64,000 nt of DNA from Clostridium_AD sp050717515 (GTDB lineage: Bacteria > Bacillota > Clostridia > Clostridiales > Clostridiaceae). Shown here piece after piece: positions 50,598 to 59,395 of this stretch. Where the stretch lies: positions 1 through 64,000 of the forward strand of contig NZ_JBOITL010000033.1 in assembly GCF_050717515.1 (NCBI RefSeq). The letters are read 5' to 3'. The translations under genes and the position numbers were made by a program. Below the pieces are notes generated by a model. That model was not told where the DNA came from, did no database searches, and saw only the letters and a list, made by a program, of their open reading frames with translations. Position 1 is the first letter of the stretch. Each line of letters begins with the position of its first letter.

Positions 50598-51383
50598 TCA
50601 TATATTATTTTTTTGCCTTACCACTTCGTACATCATAATTGATGCAGCCACCGCTACATTTAAAGATTCCGCACCACCAGGCATAGGAATTTTGATTTTT
50701 AAATCACATAGTTCATAAACTTCGTCGCTTATTCCATTGCCTTCATTTCCAACTGATATAATAATTTTTTCTTTTAAATCTATCTCATAAAAATTTTTAT
50801 CACAATCTAATGAACTAGCAACTAGTTTAAATCCACTATTTCTAAGTTTTTGAACCAATGATAAATCATTATCATAAAGAACAGGTATTTTAAAAATAGA
50901 ACCCATGGTTGCTCTTAAAGTTTTCTCATTATAAATATCCACAGTACCTTTTGTAATTATAACTCCTAATGCTCCTGCCGCATGAGCTGTTCTAATTATA
51001 GTTCCCATATTACCAGGATCTTGAATTTTATCAGCAAGAACATAGAACCCCTGATCATACTTAATCTCTACAGGCTTATTTCGAACAACGGCCATAATAC
51101 CTTGTGGATTCTCCGTGTCGCAAATACTTTTAAACAAACTGTCACTAATGCCATAAACTTTAGTATTGCACTGTAGCTTGTTTTTCAAAGAAGAGTTTTC
51201 ATATTTCAGCTCGCCCCTTGAACTTATAAAAATATTTACCACTTCAAAATCGGAATCTATTGCTTCCTGCGTAAATCTAAAACCCTCAACTAAAAACATA
51301 TTACTGCTTATTCTATATTTTTTTTCTTTTAATTTTTTAATATCTTTAATCAATAAATTATCTTTACTCTGAATATATTCCAA
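50598..51383 (-). CDS. SpoU/TrmH-type RNA methyltransferase (RlmB-like)
   Basis: 261 aa with a TTG start at 51383 and GGGG upstream. N-terminal substrate-binding part (SKDNLLIKDIKKLKEKKYR, FLVEGFRFTQEAI) and a SPOUT knot: motif 1 LADKIQDPGNMGTIIRTAHA (about 132), motif 2 IISVGNEGNGI (about 213), motif 3 IPMPGGAESLNVAVAASIM (about 233). It makes 2'-O-methyl ribose in rRNA or tRNA. It lies 12 bases after ktrA. The exact target base is not readable. Confidence 0.93.
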   Translation of the reverse strand: MEYIQSKDNLLIKDIKKLKEKKYRISSNMFLVEGFRFTQEAIDSDFEVVNIFISSRGELKYENSSLKNKLQCNTKVYGISDSLFKSICDTENPQGIMAVVRNKPVEIKYDQGFYVLADKIQDPGNMGTIIRTAHAAGALGVIITKGTVDIYNEKTLRATMGSIFKIPVLYDNDLSLVQKLRNSGFKLVASSLDCDKNFYEIDLKEKIIISVGNEGNGISDEVYELCDLKIKIPMPGGAESLNVAVAASIMMYEVVRQKNNI

Positions 51384-51395
51384 ACTTAATACCCC

Positions 51396-52055
51396 TTATT
51401 TAACTAGACTTTCTAATTTATTTAATTCTTCAATACTGCCTATAGCCACAATAATATCGCCCGGTTCAACAATGTTATCCGCAGACGGCGAAACATCAAT
51501 GTCATTGTTTCTTTTTATAGCCATTACATTTATACCATATTGAGCTCTTATATTTAATTCTCTTAAGGTTTTATTATGCCATTCTTCTGGACTCACAACT
51601 TCCGCTATACTATAATCCGGTGATAACTCTATATAATCTAATATGTTTGATGACACTAAATTATGAGCAACTCGTACACCCATATCTCGTTCTGGAAAAA
51701 CTACTCTATTTGCACCTATTTTATATAATACTTTAGCATGCAAGGCATTAGTTGCTTTTGTAATTACATATTTTACTCCCAGTTCCTTAACTAAAAGTGT
51801 TGCCAAAATGCTAGACTGGATATTAGTACCTATACTAATAACTGCGCAATCAAAATTACGAATACCAAGGGCTCTTAAGCTATTTTCATCATTTGCATCA
51901 ACTTGAACTGCATGAGTCACTTTATCTGAAATGTTTTGAACTACATCCTCATCGAAATCAACCGCTAACACATCATTTCCTAGTGAATATAGTGTTTCAG
52001 CAACGGAGGTTCCAAATCTTCCAAGGCCTATAACAATAAACTGTCTTTTGCTCAT
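51396..52055 (-). CDS. ktrA: KtrA potassium-uptake gating protein
   Basis: 219 aa. RCK-N Rossmann domain with VIGLGRFGTSVAETLYSLG (about 6-24) binding ATP/ADP or NAD, then RCK-C (about 135-219, SPEEWHNKTLRELNI, NIVEPGDIIVAIGS). It forms the octameric ring that opens KtrB. ATG 52055 has GGGGTGGAG upstream. It follows ktrB by 11 bases. Confidence 0.95.
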   Translation of the reverse strand: MSKRQFIVIGLGRFGTSVAETLYSLGNDVLAVDFDEDVVQNISDKVTHAVQVDANDENSLRALGIRNFDCAVISIGTNIQSSILATLLVKELGVKYVITKATNALHAKVLYKIGANRVVFPERDMGVRVAHNLVSSNILDYIELSPDYSIAEVVSPEEWHNKTLRELNIRAQYGINVMAIKRNNDIDVSPSADNIVEPGDIIVAIGSIEELNKLESLVK

Positions 52056-52066
52056 CAACTCCACCC

Positions 52067-53431
52067 CTATCCAATTAAAATTTTATCTTCTGGATACCTT
52101 ATAGTTCCAGATTTAGCATTTTTACTTTTAGCTAATGCCAATATTATAGTAAGTAGTCCTACCCTCCCAGCATACATTGTAAGACTTATTACTATCTTTC
52201 CTACAAATGTTAATTTTGTAGTTAACCCTAAGGTTAACCCAACTGTAGCAAATGCTGAAGTAGCCTCATATAAAAAGTACTCAAAAGGAATACCCTGCTG
52301 CTCCGTAATAGATAATATCATGGTAACTATTATAACAAGCGTTAAGGAAAGAATAGTTATTACAAAAGATTTATACACCATTTCCTTATTTATGCGTTTT
52401 TGAAATATTTCAGTCTCTTCACGTCCACGAACCACAGACACTACAGTCATAAAAAGCACTACCGCAGTAGCTGTTTTTATTCCACCAGCTGTGGAACCAG
52501 GAGATCCACCAATAAACATTAGAATTATTGTTAAAAACTTTCCTGCCATAGTCATTTTATCTAATGGAATAGAATTAAACCCAGCCGTTCTTGGAGAAAC
52601 TGATGCAAAAATTGAAGATAGAAATTTGCCCTTTATAGACATTCCTTGCATGGTGGAAGAATTGTTCATTTCAAAAATATACATAAGTATTGCCCCTCCA
52701 ACAATTAACACTAGGGTGGTATAAATAACTACTCTAGAATGCAAAGACAATCTTTTAATTCCCTTACAATTATAGATTTCTACCCAAACATAAAATCCTA
52801 ACCCACCTATTGCGATTAATGCTGCGATTGTCAATATTATTACAGAATTATTGGCATAAGCCGTAACACTACTGAAATTACCCATCAAATCAAAACCAGC
52901 ATTGCAGAAAGCAGAAACCGCATGGAATATACTATAATAAATTCCTTTCAAAATTCCAAATTGAGGAATAAATTGTGTTGAGAATAATACTGCACCTATT
53001 CCCTCAACAGAAAATGTAAATATCAATACGTATTTAACCATTTTAACTAATCCTTGCAAGGAATTAACATTCATAGCTTCCTGCATAACTAGTCTTTCTT
53101 TTAATGTTATTCTTTTACCTAAAAGAAAAAAAACTAATGTGGCAACAGACATAAATCCAAGACCACCTATTTCTATAAGTAACATTATTACTGTTTTTCC
53201 AAAATACGTCCAATACGTTCCCGTATCTACAGTTACTAGTCCTGTAACACACACAGCAGAAGTAGACGTAAATATACAATCTATAAAGGGTGTAATTTTA
53301 CCACTCTGAGAGGATATAGGAAGACTAAGTAATATTGCACCTATGAATATTACCACAGCAAACCCTAATGCAAGTATTTGAACAGGAGTATATATATTTT
53401 TCCTTTTAATAGCCTTAATACCAGATTCCAC
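52067..53431 (-). CDS. ktrB: KtrB potassium transporter subunit
   Basis: 454 aa membrane protein of the Trk/Ktr/HKT superfamily. Four M1-P-M2 repeats; selectivity filter Gly in STSAVCVTGLVTVD (about 57-71), FHAVSAFCNAGFD (about 170), FASVSPRTAGFN (about 280) and EATSAFATVGLTLG (about 392). Na/H-coupled K+ uptake; pairs with KtrA. GTG 53431 is taken as start because GTG 53440 is inside the ribosome site GAGGTGG. Confidence 0.94.
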   Translation of the reverse strand: MESGIKAIKRKNIYTPVQILALGFAVVIFIGAILLSLPISSQSGKITPFIDCIFTSTSAVCVTGLVTVDTGTYWTYFGKTVIMLLIEIGGLGFMSVATLVFFLLGKRITLKERLVMQEAMNVNSLQGLVKMVKYVLIFTFSVEGIGAVLFSTQFIPQFGILKGIYYSIFHAVSAFCNAGFDLMGNFSSVTAYANNSVIILTIAALIAIGGLGFYVWVEIYNCKGIKRLSLHSRVVIYTTLVLIVGGAILMYIFEMNNSSTMQGMSIKGKFLSSIFASVSPRTAGFNSIPLDKMTMAGKFLTIILMFIGGSPGSTAGGIKTATAVVLFMTVVSVVRGREETEIFQKRINKEMVYKSFVITILSLTLVIIVTMILSITEQQGIPFEYFLYEATSAFATVGLTLGLTTKLTFVGKIVISLTMYAGRVGLLTIILALAKSKNAKSGTIRYPEDKILIG

Positions 53432-53473
53432 TTTAACCACCTCTAAATTTTACCATTGATGTCATATTACTAT

Positions 53474-53501
53474 ATTATAGCATTCAAAATATATTTGTCA
53501 A
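53474..53501 (-). promoter_or_regulatory. promoter of ktrBA
   Basis: Minus strand TTGACA (53496-53501), 16-base spacer, TATAAT (53474-53479). Just downstream of the rplT terminator. Confidence 0.6.
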
Positions 53502-53509
53502 AATGCAAT

Positions 53510-53540
53510 AAAAAATGTAGCCTAAAGGCTACATTTATAA
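53510..53540 (-). terminator. terminator of infC-rpmI-rplT
   Basis: AAATGTAGCC pairs with GGCTACATTT around TTTA, followed by TTTTATT on the minus strand. Confidence 0.85.
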
Positions 53541-53551
53541 ATAAATAATTT

Positions 53552-53911
53552 CTAAGCTTGTAATTGTTTTTTTGCAACTTCTACTAATTCAGCAAAAGCT
53601 TTTGGATCATTTATAGCAATTTCAGAAAGCATTTTTCTGTTAATATCTATGCCTGCAAGTTTCATTCCATTCATAAATCTTGAATATGAAAGGTCACTAA
53701 GTCTTGAAGCCGCATTGATTCTAGCAATCCAAAGTTTTCTAAAATCTCTTTTCTTTAATCTTCTTCCAATATAAGCATTTCTTAATGCTCTTATTACTGA
53801 TTCATTAGCTGTTTTAAACAACTTGCTTTTTCCACCATAGTATCCTTTTGCAAGTTTTAATACTTTTTTATGGTTTTTACGAGCGTTAACTGCCCTCTTT
53901 ATTCTTGCCAT
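53552..53911 (-). CDS. rplT: 50S ribosomal protein L20
   Basis: 119 aa, full length. ARIKRAVNARKNHKKVLKLA near the start, then YYGGKSKLFKTA and RRLKKRDFRKLWIARINAAS are the universal signature, followed by YSRFMNGMKLAGIDINRKML. It binds 23S rRNA early in 50S assembly and represses its own operon by binding the infC leader. Third gene of the infC operon, 27 bases after rpmI. Confidence 0.99.
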   Translation of the reverse strand: MARIKRAVNARKNHKKVLKLAKGYYGGKSKLFKTANESVIRALRNAYIGRRLKKRDFRKLWIARINAASRLSDLSYSRFMNGMKLAGIDINRKMLSEIAINDPKAFAELVEVAKKQLQA

Positions 53912-53938
53912 TTAATATTCCTCCTAATCACCATTCAA

Positions 53939-54136
53939 TTATAAGTATGGTAACAATTTTCTCATTGCTTTCAGTTGAGTTGTTGAAACAAACGCAGTTT
54001 TTCTAAGGTTTCTTTTTGTTTTTGAGCTTTTATGTGTTAATAGATGACTTTTAAAAGCTTTAGCTCTTTTTAACTTTCCTGTACCTGTCTTCTTAAATCT
54101 TTTTGCTGCGCCTCTATGTGTCTTCATTTTAGGCAT
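53939..54136 (-). CDS. rpmI: 50S ribosomal protein L35
   Basis: 65 aa. PKMKTHRGAAKRFKKTGTGK, HLLTHKSSKTKRNLRK and the end AMRKLLPYL are the family signature. Very basic; buried in the 50S subunit. Second gene of the infC-rpmI-rplT operon with AGGAGG 8 bases before ATG. Confidence 0.99.
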   Translation of the reverse strand: MPKMKTHRGAAKRFKKTGTGKLKRAKAFKSHLLTHKSSKTKRNLRKTAFVSTTQLKAMRKLLPYL

Positions 54137-54156
54137 AATAAAATTCCTCCTCTCGG

Positions 54157-54675
54157 TTATGCTCTTTTAGGAGCTAAAATCATTATCATATTTCTTCCTT
54201 CTTGCCTGGCTGCTTTTTCAACAATATAAACATCACCGATTTTTTCTACAAAAGAGCTTAGTATCTTATATCCCACTTTTGTATTTTCAATTTGTCTTCC
54301 TTTAAATCTAATGGTTATTTTTACTTTATCTTCATCCAACAAAAATCTTTTAGCATTGCTAGCCTTGATTGCAATATCATGGTCTTCTATTGTAGCATTT
54401 AATCGTATTTCCTTAAGATTTACAACTTTTTGCTTCTTCTTGGCTTCTTTTTCTTTTTTTTGTTGTTCATAGATAAACTTACCAAAATCCATTATTCTAC
54501 ATACTGGTGGTTTCGCAGTAGGAGACATCATAACTAAATCCATGTCTTTTTCTTCTGCTAGCTTTAAGGCATCTTTAGTATTCAAAATACCTAATGCAGA
54601 ACCATCAGCTCCTATAACTCTTATTTCTATGTGTCTTATTTCCTCATTCATCATGAAATCTTTGTTTTTACTAAT
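54157..54675 (-). CDS. infC: translation initiation factor IF-3, AUU start
   Basis: 172 aa. N-domain NEEIRHIEIRVIGADGSALG, SPTAKPPVCRIMDFGKF; C-domain KEIRLNATIEDHDIAIKASN and VKITIRFKGRQIE. It prevents subunit joining and rejects non-canonical starts. The reading frame opens with GTG at 54684, but that GTG is inside the ribosome site AGGAGGTG; ATT at 54673-54675, 8 bases after AGGAGG, gives the normal N-terminus SKNKDF. AUU is the classical infC start, by which IF-3 limits its own translation. It is preceded by an L20-type leader. Confidence 0.95.
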   Translation of the reverse strand: MSKNKDFMMNEEIRHIEIRVIGADGSALGILNTKDALKLAEEKDMDLVMMSPTAKPPVCRIMDFGKFIYEQQKKEKEAKKKQKVVNLKEIRLNATIEDHDIAIKASNAKRFLLDEDKVKITIRFKGRQIENTKVGYKILSSFVEKIGDVYIVEKAARQEGRNMIMILAPKRA

Positions 54676-54876
54676 AACTTTCACCTCCTAGGTGCATTTA
54701 GAAAATTTTATAATATTAAAATAATAAAAAGGACAGCAAATGCCGTCCTTAATAGTAACAAATTTAAATTACTAATTAACCTAACTAGCATTACTGTTAG
54801 GTGAGAAACGGCTGTTTCTTCTTGTGAAACACAATTCTATTATATTAAAATATTTTTTTATATTTTCATTCACAAC
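54676..54876 (-). promoter_or_regulatory. L20-type autoregulatory leader of infC-rpmI-rplT
   Basis: The minus-strand leader has AAGAAGAAACAGCCGTTTCTC (about 54800-54820, shortened here to conserved words GAAACAGCCGTTTC), TTAGGTTAATTAG, and an attenuator AAGGACGGCATTTGC/TGTCCTT followed by TTTTATT (about 54723-54750). L20 binding stabilises the terminator and shuts the operon off. The match to the Rfam L20 leader is by memory of its layout. Confidence 0.7.
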
Positions 54877-54883
54877 AATTACA

Positions 54884-54912
54884 ACTATACTATTTATATC
54901 TTTGCTTGTCAA
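54884..54912 (-). promoter_or_regulatory. promoter of infC-rpmI-rplT
   Basis: Minus strand TTGACA (54907-54912), 17-base spacer, TATAGT (54884-54889). Gives a leader of about 200 bases. Confidence 0.7.
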
Positions 54913-54990
54913 TACTTTTTTTGTTTTTATTTTAAACATATGAATATATAAATATTTTTGACTTCTAATTCTTTTTAAATACCTTAATTG

Positions 54991-55890
54991 TCATATGGTT
55001 ATACCTTTTTTTATCTTTTCACATGCAGCGCACTTATCACAATAATAAACCTTATCTATAAAGACCTTACTTATAGTTTGTAATAATTCTTTATTTCTAC
55101 AATTCTGTGCACAGTGTATAATTACTTTTTTAGGGGCACTAGTTATCATAGTGCTAATTATAAGTTCTTCTGTATTTTCCTTTAAATCAAATTTAACTTT
55201 TGGTAGTTCTATTAACATATCTCCAGCTAAATCATTTCCTTCTTCATCCTTTAAATAGTAATCTCCATTTTTTTCAATTAGAATATTAACCTCGTCTACC
55301 TTACTTTCTTGAATTTCAACAAAATATTTAAGTAACTTTATAAACTCATTATATTCTTTTTCTACCATATATTCTTCTACAACTTTATCAACCATGCACT
55401 CTAAATCATTCTTTAGCGCCTTTGTCCTAAAAGTCAAAAATCCACTTATATTAATTTCATTATTTTCTTCTATGCATTTAGTTATTTTATCCATAATACT
55501 ATTTTTTCTATTTATACAATATACCGCACTAGGACCAGATATAGCCCCCTCACTAAGCAATGCCTCTTGTATCCTAGGTTTAACCTGTTTTATTTCATCA
55601 TATCGCAGAAAAAAATAAGTTTCAGCTAGAAAATTATTCATTTCTTTTTTACAAAATTCCATTATTACTATTTTATATAACATATTAGCAATATTTAAAT
55701 TAAATGCTTTTACACTGCTATCGCTTAAGTTATCATCAGTACAAAAGAATTTTATGAAGTGAGTGTCTTCTATTATACTCTCCGCTATACCTAAAATCAT
55801 TTTTTTATGTTCAAAACAGTTTTTAATATCTTTAATTTCATCAATAATGCATTCCATACTGCTATTATATACAACAGTTAATAAAAGCAT
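54991..55890 (-). CDS. YtxC-like putative sporulation protein
   Basis: 299 aa from ATG 55890 (AAAGGAGC upstream; the earlier in-frame starts have none). Mostly helical, with SGFLTFRTKALKNDLECMVD (about 147-166), and VEEYMVEKEYNEFIKLLKYF. The C-terminal part has VIIHCAQNCRNKELLQTI and ends in CDKCAACEKI, a Cys cluster that could bind metal. YtxC of Bacillus lies next to thrS/infC as here, which supports the call. Its biochemical function is unknown. Confidence 0.85.
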   Translation of the reverse strand: MLLLTVVYNSSMECIIDEIKDIKNCFEHKKMILGIAESIIEDTHFIKFFCTDDNLSDSSVKAFNLNIANMLYKIVIMEFCKKEMNNFLAETYFFLRYDEIKQVKPRIQEALLSEGAISGPSAVYCINRKNSIMDKITKCIEENNEINISGFLTFRTKALKNDLECMVDKVVEEYMVEKEYNEFIKLLKYFVEIQESKVDEVNILIEKNGDYYLKDEEGNDLAGDMLIELPKVKFDLKENTEELIISTMITSAPKKVIIHCAQNCRNKELLQTISKVFIDKVYYCDKCAACEKIKKGITI

Positions 55891-56046
55891 TTCGCACGCT
55901 CCTTTCTCATAAGATAGTATGTGTGTAAAATTAATGGATATGCAAAATACATTAAACAATTATCGACATATTGCAATTTACAATAGCTTTGTGTTATAAA
56001 GTAAACTATAGTAATAAAAATATGTATATGAGATAAGAGGTTCAAA

Positions 56047-56742
56047 ATGAAAAACATTATTGTTGATTTTAGAATTCATAAAGAAGAAAGTGAATATTTA
56101 ATTTCTAGAGGGTATAACTTACTTATTTGCCCTCCTAGTAATCTTTTATATGATGCTGTATCTGGTCACCCAGATATGCTTATGCATATTTTGGGTCACA
56201 GTATTATGGTGCATAAAGATATGGATAATAAATTTATACGGGAGTTAGATTTACTAAATTACAAAGTTTATAAATCAAATTCAACCCTGCAAATTAAATA
56301 CCCTTATAATATATCTCTCAATGCATTGTGCATAGGAAATCTTTTTGTTCACTCTACTAATTATACTGATACTAATCTTTTATCACTTTTTAAAAGCAAA
56401 AAAATAATAAATGTAAAGCAAGGTTATACAAAATGCTCTACTTGCATAGTAAATAATCATGCGATCATTACTAGTGATGTTTCTATTGCCAAAGCTTTGA
56501 GCTTCGAGAAAATAGATGTTTTATTAGTACCTCCTGGAGATATTCTCCTTCCAGGACTTAACTACGGTTTTGTGGGTGGTGCAACCGGCCTGATTGAAGA
56601 TAACGTTTTAGCTTTTTATGGTCACTTAGATAACTATTTGTATGGAAAAGAAGTATTAAAATTTTTGAACAAACACAAGGTAGAACCTGCGTTTTTAAGA
56701 AATGGGAAACTAGTTGATAGAGGTAGTATTTTTAGAATTTAG
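56047..56742 (+). CDS. DUF6873-family protein
   Basis: 231 aa. NIIVDFRIHKEESEYLISRG, PDMLMHILGHSIMVHKDMD, YPYNISLNALCIGNLFVHST, VKQGYTKCSTCIVNNHAIIT, YGFVGGATGLI and FYGHLDNY are typical of this family, which has a guanidino-modifying-enzyme (GME, pentein) fold. The Asp, His and Cys (KCSTC, about 138) positions could form the catalytic set, but activity is unknown. Cytoplasmic. The start ATG has AAGAGG upstream. Divergent from ytxC. Confidence 0.8.
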   Translation: MKNIIVDFRIHKEESEYLISRGYNLLICPPSNLLYDAVSGHPDMLMHILGHSIMVHKDMDNKFIRELDLLNYKVYKSNSTLQIKYPYNISLNALCIGNLFVHSTNYTDTNLLSLFKSKKIINVKQGYTKCSTCIVNNHAIITSDVSIAKALSFEKIDVLLVPPGDILLPGLNYGFVGGATGLIEDNVLAFYGHLDNYLYGKEVLKFLNKHKVEPAFLRNGKLVDRGSIFRI

Positions 56743-56845
56743 GAAGTTTTTTTCTATAAGATGATCTAACTAAAAATATATGTTGCTGGAATGCTTTCAC
56801 TGCGCCAAGCATTTCTAATCTCCTTGTTATTGATTTCAATTTCAT
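56732..56845 (-). CDS. small basic protein, 37 aa
   Basis: ATG 56845 has GGAG about 9 bases upstream. Reads MKLKSITRRLEMLGAVKAFQ then QHIFLVRSSYRKKLPKF. Its stop overlaps the 3' end of the DUF6873 gene by 11 bases on the other strand. Basic and amphipathic; no family recognised. A weak call. Confidence 0.35.
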   Translation of the reverse strand: MKLKSITRRLEMLGAVKAFQQHIFLVRSSYRKKLPKF

Positions 56846-56917
56846 AAATATCATCTCCATCCTAATTCATTATTAAATTTATATGATGGAATAGCTAACT
56901 TTATGATTATAAAGTAA

Positions 56918-56962
56918 AAAAGCAGTTTAAATACTGAAATATCAGTACTTAAACTACTTTTT
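56918..56962 (-). terminator. terminator of the tRNA cluster
   Basis: AGTAGTTTAAGTACTG pairs with CAGTATTTAAACTGCT around ATATTT (one G-U pair), followed by TTTTTTAC on the minus strand. It lies just after tRNA-Cys. Confidence 0.9.
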
Positions 56963-56972
56963 TTTACTACTT

Positions 56973-57047
56973 TGGAGGCGCCACCCGGATTTGAACCGGG
57001 GAATAAAGGTTTTGCAGACCTTGACCTTACCGCTTGGCTATAGCGCC
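56973..57047 (-). tRNA. tRNA-Cys (GCA)
   Basis: 75 bases with encoded CCA. Acceptor GGCGCTA pairs imperfectly with the 3' GGCGCC strand; anticodon loop CTGCAAA gives GCA; T-loop GTTCAAATC. Last of the five tRNAs in transcription order. Confidence 0.95.
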
Positions 57048-57064
57048 ATTAGTTGAAATTAAAT

Positions 57065-57139
57065 TGGAGCGGAAGACGAGATTCGAACTCGCGACGTTCA
57101 CCTTGGCAAGGTGACGCTCTACCACTGAGCCACTCCCGC
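57065..57139 (-). tRNA. tRNA-Gly (GCC)
   Basis: 75 bases with CCA encoded. Acceptor GCGGGAG; anticodon loop TTGCCAA gives GCC; T-loop GTTCGAATC. Confidence 0.95.
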
Positions 57140-57144
57140 AACAT

Positions 57145-57220
<76 letters not shown>

Positions 57221-57252
57221 TTATTAATTTTTTCAAATTTACTAAATGAAAA

Positions 57253-57329
57253 TGGCGACCCAGAAGGGACTCGGACCCTCGACCTCCGCCGTGACAGGGC
57301 GGCACTCTAACCAACTGAGCTACTGGGCC
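57253..57329 (-). tRNA. tRNA-Asp (GTC)
   Basis: 77 bases with CCA encoded. Acceptor GGCCCAG pairs with CTGGGTC; anticodon loop CTGTCAC gives GTC; T-arm GTCCGAGTC. Confidence 0.95.
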
Positions 57330-57334
57330 ATATG

Positions 57335-57410
57335 TGGTGGGAACAACAGGGTTCGAACCTGTGACCCTCTGCTTGTAAGGCAGATGCTCTCCCAGCTGAG
57401 CTATGCTCCC
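57335..57410 (-). tRNA. tRNA-Val (TAC)
   Basis: 76 bases with CCA encoded. Acceptor GGGAGCA pairs with TGTTCCC; anticodon loop CTTACAA gives TAC; T-loop GTTCGAACC. First of the cluster. Confidence 0.95.
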
Positions 57411-57432
57411 ACATAATTTCATCAACTACTAT

Positions 57433-57461
57433 AGTCTACATCATTTCATAAAACTTGTCAA
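57433..57461 (-). promoter_or_regulatory. promoter of the tRNA cluster
   Basis: Minus strand TTGACA (57456-57461), 17-base spacer, TAGACT (57433-57438) overlapping TATAGT. Transcribes Val-Asp-Phe-Gly-Cys. The 57462-57695 stretch to the hslO terminator holds no gene. Confidence 0.7.
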
Positions 57462-57696
57462 CACCTTTATGCGTTAACTTTTTTCACTTTTTTGTTTACT
57501 CTTTAGCGACTTAGTACATTACTATAGTATAAAATTTTGGTGCAATTGTCAACAAGATATATTATGACTATTCATATACATTTCTCTTATGCTCCTCAAT
57601 TGTCAAATTTGCTCTGTTTTTCTATGTTTTTTAGTATATGGTAAACCACGTAGATATTACTATAAAATATAGCTTCTATTAATATAATAAAAGAAA

Positions 57697-57722
57697 GAAG
57701 AACAGATTTACTGTACTTCTCC
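57697..57722 (-). terminator. terminator after hslO
   Basis: AGAAGTACAG pairs, with one bulge, with CTGTTCTTCT around TAAAT, then TTCTTTTA on the minus strand. Confidence 0.6.
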
Positions 57723-57743
57723 TTTAAAAAACTATATTTTGAT

Positions 57744-58625
57744 CTATGAGTTAACGCTTTTCAGCAATTCCCCAATATCTTCATGATTAAATTCATAACT
57801 TTTATTACAAAAATGACATTTAATTTCCTCTGTTTTACCATCATTATGCAATTCTTCTAAGTCCTTTTTACCTATACTTATTAATGCCCTCTCAACTCTT
57901 TCTCTACAACAATCGCATTTATATGTTGGCAAAATCTCTTCATGTATTTTAAGTTCCATGTCTTCAAATATAAATCCTAAAATTTCTTCAATAGTCATCC
58001 CTTTTTCTATGAATTCAGTTATTGATGGAATTTCTTCAAGCCTATATGTTATTATATCAGCCAAAAATTCATCTGCACCAGGCATCATTTGGATTACAAA
58101 CCCTCCCGAAGCCTTAATACTCATATCTGTGTCCACTAATACTCCAAGGCCTACAGCTGACGGTGTCTGCTCTGAAACAGTAAAGTAATAAGCTAGATCA
58201 TCTCCGATTTCCCCTGTAGAAATTGGTACTTGCCCTATATAGGGTTCCTTTAGTCCCATATCTCTTATAATTCTTAAATAACCATCCACACCAATGGCGC
58301 CACTTACATCAAGTTTTCCCATACTATTCGCTGGTAAATCCACATCAGGATTTCCTATATATCCTTTTACACTTGAATCTGCATGAGCGGTTACTACAAC
58401 CCCTCTAGCTTTTCCTCCACCATCTATTTGCATTGTTAAACTATCACTCTGCGACTTTAGCATAGTTCCCATAAGCGTCCCAGCTGTTAGCATCCTACCT
58501 AATGCTGCCGCTGCAGTAGGTGCACATTGATGCATGTTTACTCCCTCATTTACTAAATCTGTAGTTATGGCTGCAATTATTCTAACCTGTCCGCCCTTTG
58601 CAGTAGCTCTAACCAATTTATCCAT
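57744..58625 (-). CDS. hslO: redox-regulated chaperone Hsp33
   Basis: 293 aa from ATG 58625 (GGGGGAA upstream). Holdase chaperone activated by oxidation. Core MDKLVRATAKGGQVRIIAAI, HQCAPTAAAALGRMLTAGTL, KARGVVVTAHADSSVKGYIG, LAYYFTVSEQTPSAVGLGVL. C-terminal zinc centre: CDCC (about 237) and CHFC (about 271), the CxC-x27-CxxC pattern. Zinc release on disulfide formation unfolds the linker and turns the chaperone on. It follows a methyltransferase gene by 16 bases. Confidence 0.96.
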   Translation of the reverse strand: MDKLVRATAKGGQVRIIAAITTDLVNEGVNMHQCAPTAAAALGRMLTAGTLMGTMLKSQSDSLTMQIDGGGKARGVVVTAHADSSVKGYIGNPDVDLPANSMGKLDVSGAIGVDGYLRIIRDMGLKEPYIGQVPISTGEIGDDLAYYFTVSEQTPSAVGLGVLVDTDMSIKASGGFVIQMMPGADEFLADIITYRLEEIPSITEFIEKGMTIEEILGFIFEDMELKIHEEILPTYKCDCCRERVERALISIGKKDLEELHNDGKTEEIKCHFCNKSYEFNHEDIGELLKSVNS

Positions 58626-58641
58626 ATACAAATTCCCCCTT

Positions 58642-59388
58642 TTATTTTTTTGACTTGCCTAGCACATAACATATTCGCTCTGTGTTTTCACTTACTGCTT
58701 TCTCTTCGTAGTTATCTAGTTTTTTTATTATTTCAAATCCAATTTCTTTTATAACACTTTCTATATATTCTTCTTTATAGGCCCTTTCTGAATGCTCCTC
58801 GTCAAACCTTCGATATACTTGTCCTTCTTTTACAAAAAAAGTTAAATTCATTTCTACTACATCATTTTCTAAGTAATTCTCCCAAATATACACTACATCA
58901 TCTGAATCGTAATTATAAATATTATTACCAAGTACATTAGTAAGTTTATAATAAGAATTGATATCAAAAATAAATAAACCTTCCTGTTTTAATACATCAT
59001 AAACACCAAGTAGATACTTTTTAAATTTTTCTTCTTCTAATATATAGTTACTAGAATCTAGACAGCAAGTTATAAGATTAAAGGTATTATTCAAATTCAA
59101 TTCACAAATATCTTGAGATACAAATTTTGCTTTTATACCCGCTTCCCTAATTTTTTTCTCTGCCTCACACAACATTTCGCAAGATAAATCAACTGCCCAT
59201 ATTTGCTTGAATTTACCTGCAATTTCTATAGTAAGATTTCCTGTACCACAGGCTAAATCTAAATAGCTCTCCCTGTCAATGCCATATTCACTACAAATAC
59301 ATAATATATTTGCAGCCCATGTTTTATAATCAATATCAGAATTGATTAGTTCATCGTATATATGAGCAAACTCTTTATAACAATCCAT
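58642..59388 (-). CDS. class I SAM-dependent methyltransferase
   Basis: 248 aa. Rossmann-fold SAM site YLDLACGTGNLTIEI (about 42-56, motif I), WAVDLSCEMLCEAEKK (motif II Asp), NLITCCLDSSNYI (about 107, motif IV) and LFIFDINSYYKL. It belongs to the broad Methyltransf_25 group; the substrate cannot be read. Operon with hslO. Its ribosome site GGAGAAA lies in the first of two 18-bp direct repeats (59396-59431). Confidence 0.88.
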   Translation of the reverse strand: MDCYKEFAHIYDELINSDIDYKTWAANILCICSEYGIDRESYLDLACGTGNLTIEIAGKFKQIWAVDLSCEMLCEAEKKIREAGIKAKFVSQDICELNLNNTFNLITCCLDSSNYILEEEKFKKYLLGVYDVLKQEGLFIFDINSYYKLTNVLGNNIYNYDSDDVVYIWENYLENDVVEMNLTFFVKEGQVYRRFDEEHSERAYKEEYIESVIKEIGFEIIKKLDNYEEKAVSENTERICYVLGKSKK

Positions 59389-59395
59389 TTTAACA

